From NCBI GenBank assembly GCA_964405435.1, contig CAYOOD010000024.1:19931-83930 (forward strand): 64,000 nt of DNA, in the 5' to 3' direction. The position numbers and the translations under genes were made by a program. Shown piece by piece: positions 1-7,974 of the stretch (the first letter of the stretch is position 1; every line of letters begins with the position of its first letter). The notes beneath the pieces are model-generated. The model ran no database searches and was not told the DNA's origin. It saw only the letters and a list, made by a program, of their open reading frames with translations. Source of the DNA: DVEG01 sp964405435 (lineage in GTDB: Bacteria > Cyanobacteriota > Cyanobacteriia > Cyanobacteriales > Oscillatoriaceae).

Positions 1-250
1 TTTTTCTTTCTTCCTCAGAGAAATTAGGCCGCAGCCGTGGCTGCGCTGGTTGCGTCGAGGAGTTAGAAGGGGAGGAGTTAGAAGGGGTTGTTTGCGCGAG
101 GTAATGGCTGGCTGAGGGGTTAACAGCGGCGTCAGATTTTCGCTCGATCGCGATCGCCCGACTCCCAAAAGAAAAAGCCAGAAAGCAGCACGCAGTCGGC
201 AAGAGGGAGAAACTTCTTTTTGACAATTTCCAGAAAAATTTACTCGACAT
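1..250 (-). CDS. Exported protein, N-terminal part only (runs off the window)
   Basis: The minus-strand frame opens with ATG at 250-248 and stays open for 83 codons to the window edge. A strong AGGAGG Shine-Dalgarno lies 8 nt upstream of the ATG. The first ~35 residues look like a signal peptide: basic start (MSSKFFWKLSKRS), hydrophobic core (SLLPTACCFLAFSFG), then SRAIA. After it comes a low-complexity stretch with the near-repeat TPSNSSPSNSS. The start lies 24 nt downstream of the porin stop on the same strand, so co-transcription is likely. Function cannot be assigned because the body of the protein is outside the window. Confidence 0.65.
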   Translation of the reverse strand, partial: MSSKFFWKLSKRSFSLLPTACCFLAFSFGSRAIAIERKSDAAVNPSASHYLAQTTPSNSSPSNSSTQPAQPRLRPNFSEEERK

Positions 251-273
251 GTTAACTACCTCCTAAAAGCAAA

Positions 274-2154
274 CTAAAAGCGAAAAGTCGTGCGAATCGT
301 TCCTATAACAATAGCGCTGTTGTCCGAATTGTGTTCGGGATTGGTTATAATAAAAAATCCAGGGCTAATTGATACGTTATCGGTCAGCCGGAAGCGATAA
401 AAGGTTTCTAAATGCAGGGATGTGGCTTCATCTTCCCGCACGCCTTGTCCGCTGACTAATTTAGGCGGCTGGCCAACTAACAAAGCCAGCAAGTCGCCTT
501 CTCGTCCGAAGGGATCGGACAAGCCCAGGGAAAAGAGATAAGTGGTGGTGGTGGCTGAGGCATCTGAGGTGAGAGAATTGCTGAAAACCAACCCCCCCCA
601 AGTGGCTAAAGTTATTTTAGGAGTGACGCGCCATTGCAGGGTGCCGCTGATGCCGTGAATCTGGGCAGGTTCGTTTAACAATCCAGAGGTATCGGCATTA
701 AAGCTGCCGGTGAAGGTATCCAACCGACCTTCACTAGAATAGGCATTGATATAAGCCAAGCCTGTTAAGAGGTTGGCAGCGGGTTTTACTAAGAGCTGCG
801 CTCCTAGGGCGCTGCGATCGGCTCCGAAAACGCCGCCCCCTTTATTGGGACTGTTGCTATTCCCGGTGCCGTAGGCGACTTGCAGGCGCGCGATGTCGGA
901 TACCAGCCAGTCAAAGCCCGCGCCCGCATCGAGATTGCCAATTTTAAACAGGGGGCTGGCTTCGGCAAAGCGGGAAATCGCGCCCCGACCGGCATCGAAG
1001 TAGGGAGAGTTCGCCGTCAGAACGCTGCTGAGGCTGAAGCCTACGGGTCGGAAGGTGAAGACGACGCGATCGCCGAGTGCGGCAAACCTATATTCCAGCT
1101 TATCCAATTGAATCTGATTCGCCAAACCGCCCTGATAGGAAAGCAGCGTCATGTCGGTATTGAACCCTTCCAAGCTGCTAAAACCGCGATTGCTAAAATT
1201 CCCCGTGGACAGCTCCAGCCGCAGCCGGTCTTTGCCCGTGAAGCTGGAGACAATGCCCAATCGCGTCAACTGATTGAACACCACGTTATTTTCGCCTTGC
1301 CCCGGCGGATCGCCTCCTGCTGCGCCAGTCAGGGCAAAGATGGCTTCTCCCCCAAAAACTGCCATTGTAGAAAATTGCTGCGCTTCTAAAGCCCCGGTCC
1401 GCGCTTCTATGAGGTCAATGCGACCCCGGACAGTGGCCAATTCTGTCTGGAATTCGGCCTGGAGTTTGTCCAGAGTGGCTAAATCGTCTCTGGTGACATA
1501 ATCTGCCGTTGGCTGATTGGCGGCGATCAGTTCGTTGATGCGGTTCAGGCAAGCATTTAAACCGGCGGCAAATTCGTATCGAGTCAGGGCGCGATCGCCC
1601 CGATAGGTGCCGTCTGGATATCCGGCAATACAGCCGTAGCGCTCGACGAGGTTTTGCAGCGCCCCAAACGCCCAGTCAGTCGGTTGCACGTCGGACAGTT
1701 GCGAGACTGAATTGACTCGCTCCATCGCCTCGGAAGTCGCATTTTCTAGAGAAACCTGCTCCTCCGCCGTCTGGGCGCGATCGCTGCCTAGTTCGAGAGG
1801 GGAGCCACCTAACTCACCTAACCCCCCCAACCCCCCTTCCCTAGGAGGGAAGGGGGGCGCAGGATTGCCCTCCCCTGCAAGGAGAGGGGTTTCTCTGTTT
1901 TGGATGAACCACGAAGGCGGTGCAGGGGGTGTCGGTTCGCCTTTTTGCGGGCTAGTTTGAAGGGTGTCTGGGATGATGCCTTCGCGTACAGGCGCGACTG
2001 GGGCTTGTTCCTGAGAATTTTCAGGCGATCGCCTATCGAGGGCGATCGCCCTCGGTGCTTCCACGCTTGCAGGTGCCTCTGAGGCCCCTGCGCCATCTGT
2101 CGCTGCTGCCACCACGATCGCAGCCAGACCGGGTAAAAAATACTTTAACCTCAC
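274..2154 (-). CDS. SLH domain and OprB-type outer-membrane porin (cyanobacterial iron-uptake porin type)
   Basis: 626-residue outer-membrane protein. A signal peptide (about 1-24) is followed by a Pro/Gly-rich linker (25-125), one SLH domain (about 150-205, with LSDVQPTDWAFGALQNL and GYPDGTYRGDRALTRYEFA), a short coiled coil (205-255) and an OprB-type beta-barrel to the C-terminus, which ends in Phe (TTFRF) as outer-membrane barrels do. The SLH domain of this family is known to hold onto the peptidoglycan-linked polymer; related barrels pass small solutes and inorganic ions, including iron. The start is GTG, with a GAGGAG ribosome site 5 nt upstream. The linker contains an inserted palindromic G/C repeat (1801-1895). 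The substrate is not deducible from sequence. Confidence 0.9.
   Translation of the reverse strand: MRLKYFLPGLAAIVVAAATDGAGASEAPASVEAPRAIALDRRSPENSQEQAPVAPVREGIIPDTLQTSPQKGEPTPPAPPSWFIQNRETPLLAGEGNPAPPFPPREGGLGGLGELGGSPLELGSDRAQTAEEQVSLENATSEAMERVNSVSQLSDVQPTDWAFGALQNLVERYGCIAGYPDGTYRGDRALTRYEFAAGLNACLNRINELIAANQPTADYVTRDDLATLDKLQAEFQTELATVRGRIDLIEARTGALEAQQFSTMAVFGGEAIFALTGAAGGDPPGQGENNVVFNQLTRLGIVSSFTGKDRLRLELSTGNFSNRGFSSLEGFNTDMTLLSYQGGLANQIQLDKLEYRFAALGDRVVFTFRPVGFSLSSVLTANSPYFDAGRGAISRFAEASPLFKIGNLDAGAGFDWLVSDIARLQVAYGTGNSNSPNKGGGVFGADRSALGAQLLVKPAANLLTGLAYINAYSSEGRLDTFTGSFNADTSGLLNEPAQIHGISGTLQWRVTPKITLATWGGLVFSNSLTSDASATTTTYLFSLGLSDPFGREGDLLALLVGQPPKLVSGQGVREDEATSLHLETFYRFRLTDNVSISPGFFIITNPEHNSDNSAIVIGTIRTTFRF
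1801..1895. repeat. Palindromic C/G-rich repeat inside the porin coding frame
   Basis: A perfect palindrome (CCCCCTTCCC-TAGGA-style, 1831-1857) is flanked by runs of CCCCCC and by CCCTCCCCTGCAAGGAGAGG. It shares the 16-mer CCCCCCAACCCCCCTT with the intergenic repeat at 48643-48674 (opposite orientation), so it belongs to a dispersed family. Here it is translated in frame as a Gly/Pro-rich stretch (about residues 87-118) between the signal peptide and the SLH domain. Confidence 0.75.
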
Positions 2155-2170
2155 GATTGCTCCTCACACC
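2155..2170 (-). promoter_or_regulatory. Porin ribosome-binding site, perfect complement of the Yfr1 sRNA core
   Basis: The mRNA leader reads GGUGUGAGGAGCAAUC before the GUG start. Its first 11 bases are the exact reverse complement of CUCCUCACACC, the single-stranded conserved core of the cyanobacterial small RNA Yfr1. In Prochlorococcus, Yfr1 is known to repress porin mRNAs by pairing at such a site. The site covers the Shine-Dalgarno, so pairing would block initiation (inference). A hairpin TATATACC/GGTATATA lies just upstream (2171-2195). Confidence 0.6.
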
Positions 2171-2285
2171 TATATACCAGAAACATAGGTATATAACATC
2201 TCGCGCGCGTCCGCTGCCGGTCTTCCAATCATCTCAAGGCGCAAAATTGCGCGCGTGCAAGCGCTAAAATTTGCATCCGCGACAA

Positions 2286-3284
2286 TTATTTTGAGTCTTT
2301 GTTAGGGGCAGGACACGGATCTCCTAACAATAAACTACCACACCCGCCAGAAGGCCCATCCCTGAGCAGAGAGCGCATGTCAAAGGTGAACGCCTCGTAT
2401 ATGTTCTCAATGACGTCTGCCGTGCCTCGATCGTCCCTTCCGGCTGCGATGAGTTCCTTCGGAACCGGCGGCGGAGCAAAGGTCAGTTGCAGCCGTGCCG
2501 CCTCTGCCTGTTTGATAAAGTGTATCGTTTGCATCCCGCAGCTATTGCTAGCGCTCAGGGTTGGATCGATGCAGTAGCTTTCTTTCTGGGCTCGTCCGCG
2601 CCCGTGAATGCCGATTAATTCGCCGGCTGCGTTGAATACGGGGCCTCCGCTCATGCCCCGGCGGGTTTGATTGTTGTAGAGCAAGCTGTACCCGCCATCA
2701 ATCCAGGGGGGATTGGCAATTTCGTTCAATTGGCCTGCGGAGAGGGTGCGTTCTCGGCGGGCGCTTTCGTCTTCTGGGTTTGGCCAACCAGAGATGTAGA
2801 TATCATCGCCTTTTTTCAGCCGAGTGGAATTTCCCATGACGGCGACTGGATATTTGCGATCGCTCTCAAATTTGATGATGGCCAGGTCGAAGCCCTCGAT
2901 CGTCGCTCCCAATTCTCCCTCTTCGGCTCCGAACGGGTAAATATTCTCTCGAGTTTTGACATCATCGACAAAATGTACTTCCCCGTCGCTGGTTCTCACT
3001 CCGTAAACCACTTCTCTCGTCCTGACGACGTGCAGCGCGGTGAGGACGTAATAAGTTCGATCTCGGCGAGCGACAATCACTCCCGATCCCGGGTTCCATT
3101 CTTGTCGAGCTTCTATATCCCCTTTTTGCAAGCCCTGAGCAATGACAACGGTGGTTTGGGAAGCCACGGCATCCACTTCTGTTTCGGTCAGGATTGGCGC
3201 TGCTGCCATCAGAGGAAGGGCGATCGCCAGGGCTGCTGTTGCTATTCCTAACAGCAAGGCAGATAATCTGCCGGAGATAGTCAT
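2286..3284 (-). CDS. Exported trypsin-like serine protease
   Basis: 332 residues. A hydrophobic N-terminus (about 5-30) ending in AAA looks like a signal peptide or membrane anchor. The chymotrypsin-fold catalytic triad is readable: His85 in LTALHVV, Asp133 in FDLAIIKF and Ser212 in RRGMSGGPVF. No PDZ domain follows, unlike Deg/HtrA proteases; the ~100-residue C-terminal tail is unassigned. It probably acts in the periplasm, but substrates are unknown. It lies 131 nt upstream of the porin on the same strand. The leader immediately upstream is a heptamer tandem repeat. Confidence 0.85.
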   Translation of the reverse strand: MTISGRLSALLLGIATAALAIALPLMAAAPILTETEVDAVASQTTVVIAQGLQKGDIEARQEWNPGSGVIVARRDRTYYVLTALHVVRTREVVYGVRTSDGEVHFVDDVKTRENIYPFGAEEGELGATIEGFDLAIIKFESDRKYPVAVMGNSTRLKKGDDIYISGWPNPEDESARRERTLSAGQLNEIANPPWIDGGYSLLYNNQTRRGMSGGPVFNAAGELIGIHGRGRAQKESYCIDPTLSASNSCGMQTIHFIKQAEAARLQLTFAPPPVPKELIAAGRDDRGTADVIENIYEAFTFDMRSLLRDGPSGGCGSLLLGDPCPAPNKDSK

Positions 3285-3292
3285 ATAATTGT

Positions 3293-3350
3293 TAATGGGT
3301 AATGGGGAATGGGGAATGGGGAATGGGGAATTGGTAATGGGGAATTGCTT
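3293..3350. repeat. Heptamer tandem repeat (AATGGGG)n
   Basis: Four perfect AATGGGG heptamers (3301-3328) with degenerate flanking copies. This is the STRR type common in filamentous cyanobacteria. It sits directly upstream of the protease start. The rest of 3285-3681 shows no gene. Confidence 0.85.
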
Positions 3351-3681
3351 TTTTGCCTGACAAAAGCTTTTTCAATGCTGGCAATCTGCCGCATGGGGAA
3401 GGGCTTTATCAACCCAGCAATTGCGGTCAGTGAAGATTTTTAGCGGCTTTCAATCCCAAGCTGCGTGCAAGCGTTCCGGTGGATTAAAAAACCTACGATT
3501 ATTAGCCTTGGCGCTTTCTCTGGGCGATTTTTGACAAGCCCTCAACCATCCTCAACAATAAATAAACCTAGAGAAAGTTTGGCATTTCCCTAGGTCAATT
3601 TCCAAAAGACGTGACTGCCTGAAAAAAAACATATTGAAGACCGTCCTGATAGAGGTCACGAGCTAACTTGCCCGATCTGTC

Positions 3682-4230
3682 TCATTTAAAAAGCCCATCA
3701 ACTAACTTTTCTAAATTCACATAGGGCTGCCCCCCAGACTCTTGCACCAAGGTGCCGCTGACGCTACCCGCGCTAATATTACTCAAACTTTCTAAAACTC
3801 TAGTCGGATTTTGTCGATTTTTTTCACTGAGCGTGAACAGCATGTTATTCGTATTGCAGCCTGCTCTCGTGTTGTTAACGGCGCAGAGTACCGGCTGGCC
3901 ATTTACGGGGCCGACGGTCAGGTACAAGCCTTTGAGGGTGCCGCTATTTTGGCTGAGCAGCCCATTCAGCCTGCTGGTTACTTCGCTACAGCGCCGTTCG
4001 GGCGTGTAACCGGCCCCGCTAAACTCTTCAGTTTTCCAGACGATGACCGGATCGGAGAGAACGCCATCTTTCTTGACGGCGAGGGTGACGTAGTACCCAC
4101 TCTGCGTCAGGCACTGAAACGAGGCTGGGGGTTCAATGGATTGGGCCAAACTTTTTTGAGCCGTCAACATGGGAACCTGTATCGCTGCGAAACCAGCAAC
4201 GGCCAACTTTAATATCTGTTTAATTTTCAT
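3682..4230 (-). CDS. COP23 domain protein, exported
   Basis: 182 residues with a signal peptide (about 1-29, MKIKQILKLAVAGFAAIQVP onward, ending SLAQS). The mature part matches the COP23 family (named after a circadian oscillating 23-kDa protein of Cyanothece). It opens with FQCLTQSGYYVT and has VIVWKTEEFSG, ERRCSEVTSRLN and GQPVLCAVNN. The four cysteines of the mature part (FQC, RRC, LCA, AGC) are typical and may pair. Family function is unknown; a membrane-associated or periplasmic location is expected. It is a monocistronic-looking gene. Confidence 0.85.
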   Translation of the reverse strand: MKIKQILKLAVAGFAAIQVPMLTAQKSLAQSIEPPASFQCLTQSGYYVTLAVKKDGVLSDPVIVWKTEEFSGAGYTPERRCSEVTSRLNGLLSQNSGTLKGLYLTVGPVNGQPVLCAVNNTRAGCNTNNMLFTLSEKNRQNPTRVLESLSNISAGSVSGTLVQESGGQPYVNLEKLVDGLFK

Positions 4231-4652
4231 GGTGTCAACTCTCCTTGGTGGACAAATAGGATGACGCTTGACAACCTCAAAATTCTCCCTAATTTCACGG
4301 ATGGATTTGCCTGTTCTGCCTTAAGACATGTTTAAGCCGTCCGAAAGGATTAGGTGATTTTGCGGTTGACAGACCGGATAAGGTAATGATAGGGAGCGCG
4401 CCGGAGTCCGGACAGTGCCCGAGGAGAAACCCTGAGAGCCTCACCTTTTTTAGGTTTTGGGCTTTTTCAGGAAAAGATCGACTTTGGCTAGCTTGTGATA
4501 ATGGCTTGATATCAGTCACTCCGCTACCCGCACGTTAGCAACGACGGAAAATAAGTGCGACAAGTTTCTGCAAGCTAGAAAAATTTTTATAGCTGCCCCT
4601 AATCAGTATAATCCTTTGTGGCGTTGCCGACATCCATCTAGAGGAAGAGGCT
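4231..4652. other. Intergenic space without a recognised gene
   Basis: 422 nt. It contains small palindromes (GTCCGGAC region near 4405-4425, and GAGG/CCTC near 4430-4442). A 74-codon minus-strand frame at 4295-4519 has no recognisable protein pattern. No riboswitch consensus was recognised. Confidence 0.5.
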
Positions 4653-5120
4653 TTGAGTTTATTGAAGGTATTTGTCTACGGAACGCTCAAACCGGGGGAG
4701 TGCAATTATCAGCGTTACTGTGGCGATCGCGTTGTGGAGGCAATAGAGGCGATCGCGCGCGGGCGGCTATTCGACCTGCCCCTGGGCTACCCGGCTCTGA
4801 TCCCCGGAGACTCGCCTGTATGGGGAGTTTTGCTTTCTTTCGCCAATGCCTCTGTTTTGCGCGATCTCGACCTTCTGGAAGATTACGATCCCGATCGAGA
4901 AGCCGAGTTGAACGAATACTGCCGCTGTCAAATCGAGGTATTTCATCCACCGCTTTCAGAAGGGGGGAGAATTTGGGCCGATTGCCAATCCCTGGGACTG
5001 GCGTGGGCCTATTTGATGGCCCCCGATCGCGTTCGCTGTTTGGGGGGCGTGGCGATCGCTTCTGGATGGTGGGGGGCGGGGGAACCGCCGCGTCTCAATG
5101 CGATCGACTGTTACCGTTAA
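4653..5120 (+). CDS. Gamma-glutamylcyclotransferase-like (GGCT/AIG2 fold) protein
   Basis: 155 residues. The N-terminal FVYGTLKPGE is the nucleotide-like loop that defines the GGCT fold. GYPALIPGDSPVWGVLLSF, DLLEDYDPDREAELNEY and WAYLMAP follow in the expected order. Family enzymes cyclise gamma-glutamyl amines to 5-oxoproline, but many bacterial members are uncharacterised, so the substrate stays open. The TTG start is chosen because AGGAAG ends 5 nt upstream and homologues begin at the YGTL strand. It is convergent with the anti-sigma gene (97 nt apart). Confidence 0.8.
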   Translation: MSLLKVFVYGTLKPGECNYQRYCGDRVVEAIEAIARGRLFDLPLGYPALIPGDSPVWGVLLSFANASVLRDLDLLEDYDPDREAELNEYCRCQIEVFHPPLSEGGRIWADCQSLGLAWAYLMAPDRVRCLGGVAIASGWWGAGEPPRLNAIDCYR

Positions 5121-5216
5121 AAAAAAAGAACAGTAAAGCTTTTTTGCGCTTCTCACTGGAGCGCTGCCACTCTACTGTCCTCTTATTAATCGCACCGGTC
5201 GGATTGCTCGACCTTT

Positions 5217-6557
5217 TTACTCGACAAACAGTGCCCGACTCATAATTGCCTTCTCCTGAACGGGCTGGACTGGTTTGGGAATCTCTACCACCGGGCTGTT
5301 CAAGGCGATCGTTAATTTTTCAGGAGTCGCCTCGGGGTGCGGGGCTTTGGCCATCTGCGGCGAGAAGGCGGGCTCAGAGGTGAGCAGCGAGGACACAGCG
5401 GCGATCGCCAGTGCGGCGGCGGCGGCGGCTCCTCCCAAAATCAGCCGCAGTTTCGGCTTGCGATCCAGGCGAGCAAAAACTTTTTCCACCGTTTTTTCTA
5501 CCGATTGCTCTGCCACTGGCACTGGCATGTTTTGCATTCCAGAGCGCAGGCTCAGCAGTCGGTTGTACAAGCCTTGTACCACGAGATCGCCCTGCAGCCA
5601 TTCTTCTACTTGCTTGCGCTCGGCGGCGCTGACTTCCCCATCCAGGTAGGCGCTGAGCAATTCATAGCGATCGCGCTGTAAGGTGACGGCGGCGGCCACT
5701 TCCTGCGTCTGTTCGGCATCCAGACGGGCAAAGAATTGCTCTACGGTTGCTTCTCCCGGCTGTGCGGCGGGGACTGGCGCTTCCTCGATGGCGGCGTGCA
5801 GGTTGAGCAGGNNNNNNNNNNNNNNNNNNNNNNNNNNNNNNNNNNNNNNNNNNNNNNNNNNNNNNNNNNNNNNNNNNNNNNNNNNNNNNNNNNNNNNNNN
5901 NNNNNNNNNNNCGTCGATGTAGGCGCTGAGCAATTCATAGCGCTCGGCGGCGGAAACGGTGGCCACTTCTGCCACGGCTTCGGCATCCAGACGGGCAAAG
6001 AATTGCTCTACGGTTGCTTCTAGCGGCTGTGCGGCGGGGACTGGCGCTTCCTCGATGGCGGCGTGCAGGTTGAGCAGGCGGGCGTGCTGGCGCTGCAGGT
6101 TGACATCGCTTGCCAGCCATGCTTCTACTTGTTCGCGCTCTGCGGCGCTGACTTCGCCGTCGATGTAGGCGCTGAGCAATTCATAGCGCTCGGCGGCGGA
6201 AACGGTGGCCACGGTTTCCGCCGCTTCCGCATCCAGACGGGCGAAAAATTGTTCGATCGTTTGCTCGACCGATTGCTGGGGTGGTGGCACTGGCATATTT
6301 CCCCACTCCTGACTGAGATTCAACAGGCGGGCGTGCAAGCGCTGTACTTCGGGATCGCTTTGCAGCCATTCTTCTACGAGCGCGCATTCTGACGGGTTCG
6401 CGGCTCCATCGAGGTAGGCACTGATCAGTTCAAAGCGATCGCGATGTATAGTCTTCACGGCAGTTGTATATTCTGTTTGATTACCCATTTTTTTATTCAG
6501 CACATCCCGAGGGGGATAGTCGGTCAGGTCGTCGTAGGAGTGAAAGTTAGGGGTCAT
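5217..6557 (-). CDS. Repeat-built membrane anti-sigma factor (interrupted by an assembly gap)
   Basis: 446 codons including the N run. The cytoplasmic part is made of ~80-residue repeats, each with the pattern R(Y/F)ELLSAYIDGEVSAAE, then QVEEWL, LLNL, MPVP/APVPAAQ and VEQFFARLDAE. Four are visible, beginning near residues 38, 121, 202 and about 300; the third is broken by the gap. A single membrane helix follows (about 381-401, LILGGAAAAAALAIAAVSSLL-like), then a short outer tail. Anti-sigma factors of this type bind the cognate ECF sigma factor at the membrane. The gene directly follows the ECF sigma gene (142 nt). The reading frame is kept on both sides of the gap, but the true copy number is unknown. 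Confidence 0.8.
   Translation of the reverse strand: MTPNFHSYDDLTDYPPRDVLNKKMGNQTEYTTAVKTIHRDRFELISAYLDGAANPSECALVEEWLQSDPEVQRLHARLLNLSQEWGNMPVPPPQQSVEQTIEQFFARLDAEAAETVATVSAAERYELLSAYIDGEVSAAEREQVEAWLASDVNLQRQHARLLNLHAAIEEAPVPAAQPLEATVEQFFARLDAEAVAEVATVSAAERYELLSAYIDXXXXXXXXXXXXXXXXXXXXXXXXXXXXXXXXXXLLNLHAAIEEAPVPAAQPGEATVEQFFARLDAEQTQEVAAAVTLQRDRYELLSAYLDGEVSAAERKQVEEWLQGDLVVQGLYNRLLSLRSGMQNMPVPVAEQSVEKTVEKVFARLDRKPKLRLILGGAAAAAALAIAAVSSLLTSEPAFSPQMAKAPHPEATPEKLTIALNSPVVEIPKPVQPVQEKAIMSRALFVE
5812..5911. other. 100-N assembly gap inside tandem repeats
   Basis: Exactly 100 N, the usual placeholder for a gap of unknown size. The flanks are the start (YID) and end (LLNL) of the same repeat domain. 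By comparison with the neighbouring repeat, about 79 nt, or 79 plus multiples of ~246 nt, is missing; both options keep the frame. Confidence 0.95.
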
Positions 6558-6699
6558 GGCTACACCACCACCAACTCAAATTGTGTGAGGCACCCGGCGA
6601 AACGAAAAAAATTTAATTTAGTACCGTTCGGATTGGAGTTTATCGCACTTTTCGGCACTTTCACACCGCGAGGGTTCTGCCGAGCGCGCGATCGTTCCA

Positions 6700-7359
6700 T
6701 TACCGACCGTCCAGATAGTTTTGCAACTGAAATTGGAGGCGCTGACGGGCTCTTGCGATTCGCGACTTCACCGTTCCGAGTGAAACGCCCGTGATTTCGG
6801 CGATTTCTTCGTATGCCATGCCTTCGATTTCTCGCAACACGATGGTGGTGCGGAACACTTCCGGCAAGTCGGCGATCGCGTCTCGCAGGCGATCGTAAAA
6901 CTCTGTGGTCGTCAGGTTTTCTTCTGGCCCGGGTTCTTCTGAGGCAATTTCCCAGTCCATCTCGCCGTCATCCATCATCCGGGGAGCGTCCAGCGATAGG
7001 GGGTCTTTGACTCGCTTGCGCTTGCGCAGTTCGTCGTAAAACAGGTTTGTGGCAATGCGGCTGAGCCATCCCCGGAACTTGATCGGATCGTTGAGCCGCT
7101 TGATATTGCGGTAAACCCGAATCCAGACTTCCTGTGCCAAATCTGCCCTATCCTGCCAGTCAGGAGCTAGGTGGTACAAGACCTTTTCGATGTGGGACTG
7201 ATACCGACGCAATAGCTCAGCGAATGCAGCCCTGTCTGGCTGCAGTCCTTCCTGGCACCGCAGCACGAGATCGTAATTGGAAAGTTTTTCTGCTGGAAGT
7301 TGCACTGGAGGAATCGTTGCCTTTGCCGGTAACCCAGATATAGGAATAGAGTGACTCAT
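6700..7359 (-). CDS. sigG: ECF-family RNA polymerase sigma factor (SigG-like)
   Basis: 219 residues. Region 2 (about 35-110) has the core-binding and -10 elements DLAQEVWIRVYRNI and FRGWLSRIATNLFYDELRKR. Region 4 (about 155-212) has LPEVFRTTIVLREIEGMAYEEIAEI and a helix-turn-helix GVSLGTVKSRIARARQRLQ. There is no region 1 or 3, as in ECF sigma factors. It directs stress transcription when released from its anti-sigma factor, encoded next on the same strand. The overall pattern resembles cyanobacterial SigG; that subgroup name is an inference. ATG start at 7359. Confidence 0.88.
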   Translation of the reverse strand: MSHSIPISGLPAKATIPPVQLPAEKLSNYDLVLRCQEGLQPDRAAFAELLRRYQSHIEKVLYHLAPDWQDRADLAQEVWIRVYRNIKRLNDPIKFRGWLSRIATNLFYDELRKRKRVKDPLSLDAPRMMDDGEMDWEIASEEPGPEENLTTTEFYDRLRDAIADLPEVFRTTIVLREIEGMAYEEIAEITGVSLGTVKSRIARARQRLQFQLQNYLDGR

Positions 7360-7974
7360 GGGCCGAATTGGCTCTGTAATATTCCACTGTTTTTGACGCT
7401 GCCATTTCTGGGAAGTTCCTCAGCATTGAGGTTTTCACTGACAGCGCGTACAGCGATCGCCACTCACTTGTCTATCCCCATTTTAAATTTTATATTTTAT
7501 AGCTTATCTTGTCAAACAGCCCAGCCTGAGTGCTTTTTCGCCGCGTCAACCCATGCAGGTTTATATCAAGCTAAAGAAAATACGCCTGACGGCGATCTAT
7601 TTTAGCAGTTTCTGGGTGCCCGTGCTTCAGGTGGGCATTTCGGTTGGCCCTAGGGCTGGAACCATCCTCACGGCGTTCTGTTGTCCAAGTGAGGGCGCGA
7701 TCGCTCGCCCTGCAGAGGTTGCAAGAAACTTGAGGCGATCGACAGCCTCATAACTCGATGGCCGTACTTTTCAGGCTCGGTGGTGTTTTTTCACTGACGA
7801 GCGAGCGCCCCTTTTTGGAGGGTGGGACAGATGGGCGCGGGGATATCTCTGCAAACGTGTTGTCGGGGAGGGGGGCGATCGCGGGCGGAGAGAAAGATAC
7901 AAAGACAGACGGGGCTACGTCCGATTTTTCTAGAGGGGTTCGTCAGTCGCAGGGAGGAAAGTGGCGATCGCGCT
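7360..7974. other. Intergenic space upstream of the sigma gene
   Basis: 615 nt with several HIP1 motifs. It should hold the promoter of the sigma/anti-sigma unit and the end of the kinase-phosphatase gene. No convincing coding frame, RNA gene or terminator was seen. Confidence 0.5.

Noticed and set aside
2155..2200. A yfr1 gene on the plus strand (CTCCTCACACC followed by a hairpin)
   Set aside because: No 5' hairpin and no GC-rich terminator; it is better explained as the antisense view of the porin ribosome site.
4295..4519. 74-codon minus-strand gene
   Set aside because: No ribosome site, no recognisable pattern, covers palindromic DNA.
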